From Paracoccaceae bacterium (GTDB lineage: Bacteria; Pseudomonadota; Alphaproteobacteria; Rhodobacterales; Rhodobacteraceae): a stretch of DNA of 33,452 nucleotides. Of the stretch, positions 26,012 to 33,452 are shown in pieces. The stretch spans positions 1 to 33,452 of the forward strand of contig JANSXS010000033.1 of assembly GCA_024742835.1 (NCBI GenBank), read 5' to 3'. The notes under the pieces were generated by a model that did no database searches, was not told the origin of the DNA, and worked only from the letters and a program-made list of their open reading frames with translations. A program made the translations under genes and the position numbers. Numbering within the stretch: the first letter of the stretch is position 1; each line of letters begins with the position of its first letter.

Positions 26012-26698
26012 ATGACTGAAACAGCATTCCTTCTAGGCCGTGTTCGCACCCGGCGCGCGTGTCATGATACCCGGTACGAATACCGGATCTGGCCCGGCAC
26101 ACCGCATCCGGCAGTGGCGATGCTGCACCGGTTGTGGTTGCTGACACAGGCCGAACGGCGCGATGACATCTACCTGATGCACGCGGCAAGTCACCGGCTT
26201 TTGATCAAGCTGCGCGCGGGGCGTCGGCTGGAAATCAAGCGGCGGCACAGGGATGTCGGAAATGTGCAGAACTGGTCCACGCCGGTCAGTGTCGGCTTTC
26301 CGCTCGGTGCGCGCTCGCGCGCGGATCTTTCCCGCGCGCTTGGCCTTTACAAGGGCCTTGCGCGCGCTGCGGGCCTGTCGCCTGCGCATCTGCTGGCGGC
26401 GCTTGGCGCGTCGGAAGAGGCGGTCGCGCCACAAACCGTGTGCAAATCGCGATTGTTGTTTGAAACCGGCGGGTGCCGCGCGGAGATTTGCCGCGTATCG
26501 GTCGCCGGGTGGCGCGGGATGACGATCGCGCTGGAATCGGGCGATCTGGCGGCTCTCGTGGGCGCGTTGGACGATCTGCGGCTTGGCGGGCTTCCCAACA
26601 GATCCTATGGCGAGGCGCTTGCGCGTCTCGGCCTTTTGCGAATGCGGCGGGATGGACCGCCGACAGCTTTGACACCAAAGGAAAGGACACCTGGATGA
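26012..26698 (+). CDS. Unknown protein divergent from the PHA operon
   Basis: This 228-residue basic protein has no signal peptide or membrane helix and belongs to no family I can name. Residues 15-85 alternate strands with charged ends (RACHDTRYEYRIWP, DIYLMHAASHRLLIKLRAGRRLEIKRR), faintly recalling CYTH-type folds that bind phosphates with Lys/Arg rows, but this is weak. The C-terminal half is helical. The start at 26012 is chosen as the first Met in the clearly coding part; an upstream in-frame start would cross the candidate operator. It is coupled by ATGA to the SDR gene. Confidence 0.7.
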   Translation: MTETAFLLGRVRTRRACHDTRYEYRIWPGTPHPAVAMLHRLWLLTQAERRDDIYLMHAASHRLLIKLRAGRRLEIKRRHRDVGNVQNWSTPVSVGFPLGARSRADLSRALGLYKGLARAAGLSPAHLLAALGASEEAVAPQTVCKSRLLFETGGCRAEICRVSVAGWRGMTIALESGDLAALVGALDDLRLGGLPNRSYGEALARLGLLRMRRDGPPTALTPKERTPG

Positions 26699-27465
26699 GA
26701 CGGTTGGAAAACAGGATATGCATTGTGACCGGGGGTGCCAAGGGCATTGGCAAGGCCACCTGCCAGCGGCTGGCCGGGGAGGGTGCGATCGTCGCCATTC
26801 TCGATGTCGACGATCACCATGGGCAGGCTCTCCGACAAGAGATCGCCGCCACTGGCCACACTGTCGAATATTGGCATCTTGACGTGACCGATGAGGAGGC
26901 TGTCGAACAGGTCTTTGCCGAGGTCGCCGACAAGCTGGGCGGCATCGACGTGGTGGTGAACAATGCGGGCATTTCCGGCGCGGACAAGCCCACCGACGAG
27001 CTGACCTCGAAGGAATGGAAAGCCGTGCTGGATGTGAACCTCAACGGTGTCTTTTACTGCACGCGCGCCGCGATCCCGCATATGCGCGCACGGGGCGGGG
27101 GCAGCATCGTGAACCTCTCCTCGATCTACGGCATCGTCGGCGCGCCGGATATCCCGCCCTATCATGCCGCCAAGGGCGCGGTGCGCACCATGAGCAAGAC
27201 CGATGCCGTGCTTTACGCCAAAGAAGGAATCCGCGTGAATTCGGTGCATCCCGGTTTCATCTGGACGCCGCTGGTCGAGGCGATGGCCAAGGCGTCAGAG
27301 GATGGCGCAGAGGCGTTTCGCGCCCATCTCGACGAGCTGCACCCGGTCGGCCATGTGGGCGAGCCAAGGGATATCGCGGCGGGCATCGCCTATCTGGCGT
27401 CTGATGATGGCAGGTTCGTGACCGGCTCTGAACTGGTGATTGACGGCGGCTATACGGCGCGCTGA
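26695..27465 (+). CDS. Short-chain dehydrogenase/reductase (SDR)
   Basis: This 256-residue classical SDR has NAD(P)-binding TGGAKGIG (12-19), NNAG, catalytic Ser142/143, Tyr156 and Lys160 (YHAAK), and the SDR C-terminal VIDGGYTA. Asp at the end of beta-2 (ILDVDD) favours NAD(H). It is similar to glucose/alcohol/hydroxyacid dehydrogenases of the family; the substrate is not determinable. Coupled to the unknown gene upstream. With the divergent PHA operon it may dispose of reducing equivalents (inference). Confidence 0.88.
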   Translation: MRRLENRICIVTGGAKGIGKATCQRLAGEGAIVAILDVDDHHGQALRQEIAATGHTVEYWHLDVTDEEAVEQVFAEVADKLGGIDVVVNNAGISGADKPTDELTSKEWKAVLDVNLNGVFYCTRAAIPHMRARGGGSIVNLSSIYGIVGAPDIPPYHAAKGAVRTMSKTDAVLYAKEGIRVNSVHPGFIWTPLVEAMAKASEDGAEAFRAHLDELHPVGHVGEPRDIAAGIAYLASDDGRFVTGSELVIDGGYTAR

Positions 27466-27523
27466 CGCGTGTCCCGCGCGGGTCTGCTCCGTGTCATGCG
27501 CTTTGGCCCGCGCGCAGGCGCGC

Positions 27524-28072
27524 TTACAGCCAGCCCAGCCAATCCGCCGCCGCCACCGCAATCAGCGACAGGCCCGACAGCGCCTTTGCCCATTTCTGAT
27601 AGGCCCGACGCCCGCGTGCCCCAAGCCGCAGGCCAGCCCATGCAAAAGCGACCGAGCAAAACATGATCACCGTCGCGGTCAGCAAGACGGGCAAACCGCC
27701 AAGACCAAGTCCAAAACCCACGACAAGGTTATCAAGGCTCATCACCGCCGAAAGCCCGATGATGCCGCGCCAGCTTGTCAGCGTGTGGGCAAGCCGTTCG
27801 CTGTCATTGGTTTCGCGGCGCGCCTCCAGCAACGTCCAGACCCCCAGCAGGGCAATCAGCGTGGGGCCAAGCCATCCCAACCCGTCGGCCAGAAAACCCG
27901 CGACCTGCTTGCCCAGCCAGAGCCCGATAAAGGGAACGCCGAACTCGAACAGGGCAAAAACCGGCAGGATGCGCCATTGCCTGTGGGCTTGTCCCAAAGA
28001 TCCAAGGGCCAGCGCCGCGGCGAAATTGTTGGCCCCGATGACGAGACCCAGAATCAGCAGGTCTGGCAGCAC
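27524..28072 (-). CDS. MntP-like (putative Mn2+ efflux) membrane protein
   Basis: This 182-residue protein has six predicted helices in two homologous halves, as in MntP. In half 2 the acidic motif is kept (MSLDNLVVGFGLG, Asp114) and the Glu of helix 2 is present (LFEFG). The matching Asp of helix 1, essential in E. coli MntP (MDAFA), reads NNFAA (Asn15/Asn16). It is therefore a divergent member and its ion is uncertain. Start is a GTG at 28072 with only a weak ribosome site. Convergent with the SDR gene, 58-base gap. Confidence 0.75.
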   Translation of the reverse strand: MLPDLLILGLVIGANNFAAALALGSLGQAHRQWRILPVFALFEFGVPFIGLWLGKQVAGFLADGLGWLGPTLIALLGVWTLLEARRETNDSERLAHTLTSWRGIIGLSAVMSLDNLVVGFGLGLGGLPVLLTATVIMFCSVAFAWAGLRLGARGRRAYQKWAKALSGLSLIAVAAADWLGWL

Positions 28073-28079
28073 GGGGCGA

Positions 28080-28250
28080 TCACGGCCTGCGCTGCAACGC
28101 GGTCAGCAGCGCGTTGTCGTGCTGGTCGCGTGCTTCGCTCAATCGGTGCGCGTGCTCCGCGTTTGTCCGATGCCTCAGACTAAAGGCGGAGCGCTTCAGG
28201 GTGCTGGACAATTCGGAGAGGTAAAGCTCTTTCAGGTCATGCGCCTGCAT
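28080..28250 (-). pseudogene. Small gene remnant, YciF/DUF892-like start
   Basis: An ATG at 28250 follows a strong AAAGGAG ribosome site and begins MQAHDLKELYLSELS, which looks like the first helix of the ferritin-like YciE/YciF (DUF892) family. After about 15 codons the sequence runs into a hairpin-like repeat and the frame continues with low-complexity, Arg/His-rich residues to a stop after 56 codons. The family is normally near 160 residues. The parent gene seems to have been cut by a repeat; a real small protein cannot be excluded. Confidence 0.4.
28154..28197 (-). repeat. Hairpin repeat related to the 724-770 element
   Basis: On the minus strand the sequence starts GAAGCGCTCCGCCTT, followed by GAGGCATC and then GCGGAGC at the same spacing as the element at 722-771. 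Arms GCTCCGC (28154-28160) and GCGGAGC (28186-28192) are complementary. The loop word GAGGCATC is identical in both copies. Confidence 0.5.
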
Positions 28251-28346
28251 TCGTTGCTCCTTTCGTGGCAGAAAGATTGATCCGGGCCAACCGATCACGC
28301 GCGCCGGATGGGGCCTTAACCCGCGCCAGCGCGCCTCCGTTGCGGG

Positions 28347-29431
28347 TCAGCCGCTGGCCACGGCGCGGCGAAAGCCCAGCAGGGACAGGCCCAGAAACCC
28401 GGCGCCAAGGATCGCGACCAGACACAATTCCGGCCAGGTGATGTCAAGCCCCCCGCCCCGGAACAGGACCGCTTTTGAAAAGCCAAGGTAATGGCGCGAG
28501 GGCAGCAACCACGTAATCTGTTGCAGCCAGTCGCGCGGGTTTTTTACGGGACTCATCCCGTCCGACAGGATCATCATGGGCAGCACCGTGATGATCACGA
28601 GCCGCGCGAATTGGGCCATGGATCTTGCAATCGTGTCCAGCATCAGCCCGATGGCCGCCGTGGCAAAGACCAACAGGAACGTCCCCGTCAGGAACACGGG
28701 CACCGAGCCTGCGATCGGCACCTCAAGCATCACGCGCACCACCACCAGCAAGGATGCGGTGAAGGCGGCGAAAACGATCATCGCATTGGCCAGCACCGTG
28801 GACAGGGCTATCTCGAACGGGGTGACGGGCAGGACCATCAGATGTTCCACAGTCCCGTGCTCGCGTTCGCGGATCAGCGCGGCGCCGGTCAGAATCACGG
28901 TCAGGTTCGTCAGCCAGTTAAGCAGGGCGGAGACCGCCTCGAACCAGGCGGCGTTGCCATTGGGATCAAAGGCGCGGCGCAACACCAGCTCAACGCCGCC
29001 GGTGCCAGACGTGGGTGCGCGGGCGGTCTTGGCAAAGCGGTTTGCCTCGCGGGTCAGGATGGCGCGGATGTAATTCGCCCGAACGTGGCCTGCATCACGT
29101 CGGTTGCGTCTACGCGCAGCAGGATCCCGACATCCTTGCCCGCGCGCAGATCGGCCGCCATGTGCCGGGGGATGTCCACGATAAAGGTATGGGCACCGTC
29201 ATACACTGCCTGCGCCGCGCGGCCCGGCGCGATGAGGTCGGGAGGCTGGAAGCATGGGCCGTCAAGGGCTTGCGCCATGGCGCGCGATGCGGGCGACCTG
29301 TCATTGTCGACAAAGGCCAACGCCGCGTTGTTCACCTGATCCGCCGCCGATTGCGCCTGAAGGTAGATACCCGGCCCGAACGCGTAAATCACCGGCGGCA
29401 GTAACAGCCAGTCGTGCAGCACGCCAAGCAC
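28347..29431 (-). pseudogene. Frameshifted ABC-2 type transporter permease
   Basis: Two frames together give one ABC-2 permease of the YhhJ/YbhR type. The upstream part (29431-29054) has a first helix and a periplasmic domain (ALAFVDNDRSPASRAMAQAL, GILLRVDATDVMQATFG). The downstream part (about 29076-28347) has YIRAILTREANRF, VLRRAFDPNGNAAWF and five or so helices with REREHGTVEHLMVLPVTPFE. The join needs one extra base at the CCC run 29078-29080; restoring a fourth C gives the expected TFGANYIR. The N-terminus also lacks a start with a ribosome site although RLRKEV-like coding sense continues upstream of 29431. The gene for the ATP-binding partner is absent here. Either recent decay or a sequencing error at the run. 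Confidence 0.82.
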
Positions 29432-29561
29432 TTCCTTGCGAAGTCGCGCGCCTTGCCCTGTGTTAAAGCGTGGGGCATGTTCGGGCTGTGGGCGACTGTG
29501 TTACAGGCCTGTCACGGGTTTCTGACTTGAAATCAGCGGAGTTCGGGACGATTAAAGACGG

Positions 29562-29966
29562 ATGCAGAAGTCACAACATCGATTCGATATCGCGCGGTTC
29601 CTGCGATTTTTGGGGCTGGTTCTTTTGATATCCATCGTGATTGTTCAGTTCATGGCGCATTCGGCAACGGCGCTTCCGGCGCAGTCTGACATGCACCATG
29701 CCGCGCCGGTTTCCGCTGATTGTCCGACGCACGCCCTGTCGATGCCGGGCAGCGGCGATCCCGCGCCCGCCCCGCAGCATCATGGCGACGGTCACGACAG
29801 CGCGTCACATTGTATGCCGTCGATGTGCTGTTTCCACGACTCGTCCATGCCGTTGCATCTTGCGGCGTCGGGCGTGCTGGTGGCCTGCATCCGCGGGATG
29901 GACCGGGGCGTGAAACCGGCCTCTTACATCGGGTCCGCCAAGGACCGGCCTCCAAGACATATCTGA
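29562..29966 (+). CDS. His/Met/Cys-rich small membrane-anchored protein, likely copper-related
   Basis: This 134-residue protein has an N-terminal hydrophobic helix (about 14-32) followed by a periplasmic-type region rich in potential metal ligands: MHHA, APQHHGDGHDSASH, CMPSMCCFHDSSM. A second hydrophobic patch (LHLAASGVLVACI) follows. No exact family is recognised; similar small proteins often precede Cus/Czc-type efflux genes. It is 89 bases upstream of cusB in the same direction. An imperfect palindrome CTGACTTGAAATCAG (about 29521-29536) lies before it and could be an operator. Confidence 0.7.
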   Translation: MQKSQHRFDIARFLRFLGLVLLISIVIVQFMAHSATALPAQSDMHHAAPVSADCPTHALSMPGSGDPAPAPQHHGDGHDSASHCMPSMCCFHDSSMPLHLAASGVLVACIRGMDRGVKPASYIGSAKDRPPRHI

Positions 29967-30055
29967 TCGCTTTCGGGCGCGGTGGCAGGGTTCTGCCTCC
30001 GTGAGACGTGATTGATTGGAAACGGTTCCGTTCTTGGAACCGGGGTCGAGGCACC

Positions 30056-32251
30056 ATGCGTGGACGATATACAGCCCTGAGCCTTCTGGCGCTTGCCGCC
30101 GGGCTCGCCGGTGGCATCCTTGTGGAACGATTGTACCTGTCCGCCGCCGAGCCCGCGGACGCAGAGGGCGACGAGATCCTGTACTGGGTCGCCCCGATGG
30201 ACCCGAATTTTCGGCAGCCGGGGCCGGGCAAATCCCCCATGGGCATGGATCTTGTGCCCGTCTACGAAGGGCAGGAGCCGTCGGGCGACCCGTCCGAGCT
30301 GCGCCTGTCGCCGGTCGAGATCAACGCCATCGGTGTGCGCACGGCGGTGGCCCGTGTGGCCCAGATCTCGCGCCGGATCGAGACGGTGGGCTTTGTCGGC
30401 TATGACGAGCATCTGACAAGCCATGTGCATACCCGCGTCGATGGCTGGATCGAAAAGCTGAACGTGCGCGCTGTGGGTGATCCGGTGCGCAAGGGCGACA
30501 TCCTGTTCGAGATGTTCTCGCCGCTCATCGGCTCTGCCAGCGCCGATCTTGTTCGCGCGATCGAAGCCGGAGACCCCGGTATCGTCGCCGCCGCCCGCAG
30601 CAAGCTGCAAAGCCACGGCATGTCCGATGCGCAGATCGACCGCATCGCCGAAAAGGGCGCGCTTGCCCGCAACATAGAGGTGCTGGCCCCGCAGGACGGT
30701 GTCGTGATCTCGCTTGCGGCGGCGGACGGGATGTTTCTGCAACCCGGTGTGCGGGCGGTGTCTTTGACTGATCCGGGCGCTGTCTGGCTGATCGTGGACG
30801 TGTTCGAGCGGGATATCGCCCGTCTGAGTGACGACATGCGCGCGGTCGCCCGGTTCGATCACCTGCGCGGGCGCAGCTTTGAGGGGGCGGTCGATTACAT
30901 CTACCCAGAACTTGACCCGGTTACGCGCACCCTGCCGGTGCGCCTGCGCTTTGACAATGCCGAGGGCCTGTTGCGGCCCAACATGTTCGCCCATGTCAGC
31001 CTGATCCCCAACCAGACCCGCAGCGCGCTGACCGTCCCCACAGAGGCGATCATCCGCACAGGTGCCGCCGAGCGCGTGATCCTGAAAACCGGCGAGGGCC
31101 GCTTCAAGCCGCGTCTGATCACCACCGGCCTGCGCGACAATTTCGGTGCGGGCGGCCGGACCGAGGTTAGGCAGGGGCTCGCGCCGGGTGAAGAAGTGGT
31201 CGCCTCTGCGCAATTTCTGATCGACAGCGAAAGCGCGCTGAGCGCGGGGCTGATGCGCATGGCCCCCACCGACGAGGCCCCGGCGGACGGCACCGGCGCA
31301 TTGATCGCGCTTGACCCCGAAACCCGGATGGCCACGATCCGGCACGCCGCGCTGGCGCCGCTGGACTGGCCCGCGATGACCTCGCACTTCCCGGTGCGCG
31401 CGGATGTGGCGCTGGATCGGGTGCAAGCTGGTCAGGATGTGGCGTTTCGCGCGGCGCGGGGGGCGGATGGCCTTTTGAGCCTGATCGCGCTTGGCCCCGA
31501 TGACGGTATCGCGGCGACTGGCACCGGCACGGTCCGTGCGGTGACGGCGGAGGGCAAGCTGAGCCTGTCACATGATCCGATCCCCGAACTGGGCTGGCCC
31601 GCGATGGACATGGATCTGGCCGTAGAAGGGCTTGATGTGGCGACGGTGCCACTGGACCGACCCGTGGAATTCGACCTGTCCAAGGGCGAGGACGGGCTTT
31701 ACACCATCGTCGCCCTGCGCGGCGGGGCCGGGCACAGCGCGGCGGCGGCATCCGACACGTCAACGGCAGACCCAAAGGCACCGCCAATCACTGTCAGCGG
31801 CACGATAGAGGCGGTCGACGCCACGGCGCGCAAGGCGACCATCGCGCACGCCCCCATTGCAGAGATCGGGATGCCCGGCATGACGATGGCGTTCGCCCTT
31901 GATACGGCGCTTGATCCGGCCACGCTGGTGACGGGCCGCGAAATGACGCTGACCTTTGCACGTCCTGACGGGATGACGATGATCCTGATCCGGGCCGTGC
32001 CGCTTGCCCCGCCGATGGAGGTGTCGGGCACGATCAACAGCGTGGATGCGGCGGCGGGCGTGGCGAATGTCACCCATGGCCCGATGGCAGAGATCGGGAT
32101 GCCCGGCATGACCATGGATTTTGCGCTCGCCCCGGATCTTGACGCCGCCAGCCTGCCAAAGGGCAGGGAGGTCACGCTTCTGTTACGGCGCAACGACGAT
32201 CTTTCGATGACGCTGGTGGGTATCGCCCCTTCGGGTGAGGTGTCGCAATGA
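30056..32251 (+). CDS. cusB: CusB-type RND efflux adaptor with four tandem CusF-like domains
   Basis: This 731-residue periplasmic adaptor belongs to a heavy-metal RND exporter (Cu+/Ag+). N-terminal membrane anchor (about 5-25), a heavy-metal-binding domain (about 43-70; [21 protein letters not shown]), then the adaptor domains (85-400). The usual protein ends near residue 400. Here four CusF-like domains follow: 412-480, 488-555, 578-649, 654-724. CusF ligands (His, +8 Trp, +3 Met, +2 Met) align as H430/W438/M441/S443, H506/W514/M517/M519, H598/M606/M609/M611 and H674/M682/M685/M687. The ATG at 30056 has a GAGG ribosome site; a GTG at 30008 is less likely. Stop overlaps cusA (ATGA). Confidence 0.93.
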   Translation: MRGRYTALSLLALAAGLAGGILVERLYLSAAEPADAEGDEILYWVAPMDPNFRQPGPGKSPMGMDLVPVYEGQEPSGDPSELRLSPVEINAIGVRTAVARVAQISRRIETVGFVGYDEHLTSHVHTRVDGWIEKLNVRAVGDPVRKGDILFEMFSPLIGSASADLVRAIEAGDPGIVAAARSKLQSHGMSDAQIDRIAEKGALARNIEVLAPQDGVVISLAAADGMFLQPGVRAVSLTDPGAVWLIVDVFERDIARLSDDMRAVARFDHLRGRSFEGAVDYIYPELDPVTRTLPVRLRFDNAEGLLRPNMFAHVSLIPNQTRSALTVPTEAIIRTGAAERVILKTGEGRFKPRLITTGLRDNFGAGGRTEVRQGLAPGEEVVASAQFLIDSESALSAGLMRMAPTDEAPADGTGALIALDPETRMATIRHAALAPLDWPAMTSHFPVRADVALDRVQAGQDVAFRAARGADGLLSLIALGPDDGIAATGTGTVRAVTAEGKLSLSHDPIPELGWPAMDMDLAVEGLDVATVPLDRPVEFDLSKGEDGLYTIVALRGGAGHSAAAASDTSTADPKAPPITVSGTIEAVDATARKATIAHAPIAEIGMPGMTMAFALDTALDPATLVTGREMTLTFARPDGMTMILIRAVPLAPPMEVSGTINSVDAAAGVANVTHGPMAEIGMPGMTMDFALAPDLDAASLPKGREVTLLLRRNDDLSMTLVGIAPSGEVSQ

Positions 32252-33452
32252 TCTCCGCCATCATCCGCGCCTCGATCGCCAACCGGGTGATCGTGCTGGT
32301 GCTGGCGGTGATGCTGGGGATCACCGGGATCTGGGCGATCCGGGAAACGCCGGTCGATGCCATTCCCGACCTGTCGGATGTGCAGGTGATCGTGCGCACG
32401 CCCTTTGCCGGGCAGGCGCCGCAGGTGGTCGAGGATCAGATCACCTATCCCATCGCCACCGCGATGCTGTCGGTGCCGGGTGCCAGCGATGTGCGCGGCT
32501 TTTCCTTCTTTGGCGACAGCTATGTCTATATCGTTTTCGAGGATGGCACCGATCTTTACTGGGCGCGCAGCCGGGTGCTTGAATATCTGGGCCAGATCGC
32601 CGGAGACCTGCCCGAGGGCGTGTCACCACAGCTTGGCCCGGATGCGACTGGGGTCGGATGGATCTATCAATATGCCCTGATCGACCGCACCGGCGGGCAT
32701 GATCTGGCCCAGCTTCGCACGCTTCAGGACTGGTTCCTGAAATATGAATTGCAGACCGTGGAAGGCGTGTCGGAGGTGGCCACGATCGGTGGTATGGTCA
32801 AGCAATATCAGGTGGTTGTCGATCCCAACAAGCTGCGCGCCCATGACCTGCCACTGGACCGGGTCCGCGATGCGATCGCGTCGGCGAACCGCGAAACCGG
32901 GGGCAGCGTGATCGAGATGGGCGAAGCGGAATTCATGGTCCGCGCCACCGGTTACGTGGACGAGCTTGCGGATCTGGCGCAAGTGCCGCTGCGGGTGAAC
33001 GACCGGGGCGCGGCGCTGACCCTTGGCGATGTGGCCGAGATCCGCTTTGGTCCCGAAATGCGGCGCGGCGTGGGCGAGCTGGGCGGCGAGGGTGACGCGG
33101 TGGGTGGCGTGGTGATCCTGCGCTGGGGTGGCAATGCGCTGGCCACCATCCAGCGCGTTGAAACCCGCATAGAGGACTTGCGCGCCGGCCTGCCCGAGGG
33201 TGTCGAGCTGGTGACCACCTATAACCGGGCCGGTGTCATCGAGCGGGCCATCGACAACCTGCAAAAGAAGCTGACCGAGGAATTCATCGTCGTGATCCTC
33301 GTTTGTGCCGCGTTTTTGCTGCATGTCCGCTCGTCGATGGTGATCTTGCTGTCGCTGCCGCTGGGGATTTTTGCGGCGTTCATCGTGATGAAGCTACAGG
33401 GCGTGAATGCCAACATCATGTCGCTTGGCGGTATCGCCATCGCCATCGGCGC
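32248..33452 (+). CDS. cusA: CusA-type heavy-metal RND efflux pump, 5' part
   Basis: About 401 codons are visible before the window ends; the full family length is about 1040. The start [16 protein letters not shown] and TM1, then [31 protein letters not shown] (quoted in part), [16 protein letters not shown] and [13 protein letters not shown] (TM3 region) are the CusA/CzcA heavy-metal branch of RND pumps. Proton-driven export of Cu+/Ag+ across the periplasm is expected together with the adaptor. Coupled to cusB by ATGA overlap. The 3' end is cut by the window edge. Confidence 0.95.
   Translation, partial: MISAIIRASIANRVIVLVLAVMLGITGIWAIRETPVDAIPDLSDVQVIVRTPFAGQAPQVVEDQITYPIATAMLSVPGASDVRGFSFFGDSYVYIVFEDGTDLYWARSRVLEYLGQIAGDLPEGVSPQLGPDATGVGWIYQYALIDRTGGHDLAQLRTLQDWFLKYELQTVEGVSEVATIGGMVKQYQVVVDPNKLRAHDLPLDRVRDAIASANRETGGSVIEMGEAEFMVRATGYVDELADLAQVPLRVNDRGAALTLGDVAEIRFGPEMRRGVGELGGEGDAVGGVVILRWGGNALATIQRVETRIEDLRAGLPEGVELVTTYNRAGVIERAIDNLQKKLTEEFIVVILVCAAFLLHVRSSMVILLSLPLGIFAAFIVMKLQGVNANIMSLGGIAIAIG

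Overview
The window looks like a chromosomal segment of an alphaproteobacterium of the order Rhodobacterales (Roseobacter-type). This rests on high GC, tightly coupled ATGA/TGATG gene junctions, an N-type ATPase operon, a class I polyhydroxyalkanoate (PHA) system, a DmdA/GcvT-like methyltransferase and a histidine phosphatase/YqaA/DsbB neighbourhood. The taxonomic call is inference; no rRNA is present.

Layout. (1) 1-3053: secreted histidine phosphatase, hairpin repeat, tRNA-Arg(ACG), dsbB and a YqaA-type membrane protein, tRNA-Leu(CAA), and an Lrp/AsnC regulator. (2) 3273-4891: a DmdA-like folate-dependent methyltransferase family protein and an OsmC peroxidase-like protein. (3) 5006-10755, minus strand: a probable operon read phasin-like protein > bacterioferritin-like ferritin > P2-type cation ATPase > ribosome hibernation factor with a cold-shock domain > FAD/disulfide oxidoreductase. 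(4) 10977-11795: a Crp/Fnr-type regulator. (5) 12234-19111: a complete N-ATPase operon, atpD-C-Q-[extra gene]-R-B-E-F-A-G. (6) 19280-25869, minus strand: small 52-residue protein > decayed phaA > phaB > phaC > pta (MaoC fusion) > ackA > flavodoxin. (7) 26012-27465: unknown protein plus an SDR dehydrogenase, divergent from the PHA/acetate operon. (8) 27524-29431: MntP-like exporter, small decayed gene, frameshifted ABC-2 permease. (9) 29562-end: His-rich small protein, CusB with four fused CusF domains, and the start of CusA.

Parts 3-7 read as one functional island. They cover Na+/cation pumping (N-ATPase, P-ATPase), substrate-level ATP production (Pta-AckA), carbon and electron storage (PHA), iron storage, and ribosome hibernation. 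This is a repertoire suited to low-energy or low-oxygen life. Three near-identical Crp/Fnr-type palindromes (consensus GCATTAAC-N4-GTnAA) sit upstream of exactly the three operon blocks. The Crp/Fnr regulator encoded in the middle has a recognition helix in which the Glu that normally reads the G of TTGAT is replaced by Val, which fits a TTAAC half-site. The strongest proposal from this window is therefore a self-contained regulon with its own regulator and operator.

Other notable points are an extra 100-residue gene inside the N-ATPase operon that resembles the C-terminal end of a CPA-type cation/proton antiporter; a P2-type ATPase lacking two classical Ca2+ ligands; a bacterioferritin lacking its heme-ligand Met; a phaA that has lost its catalytic Cys and its middle; and a CusB with four tandem copper-chaperone domains.
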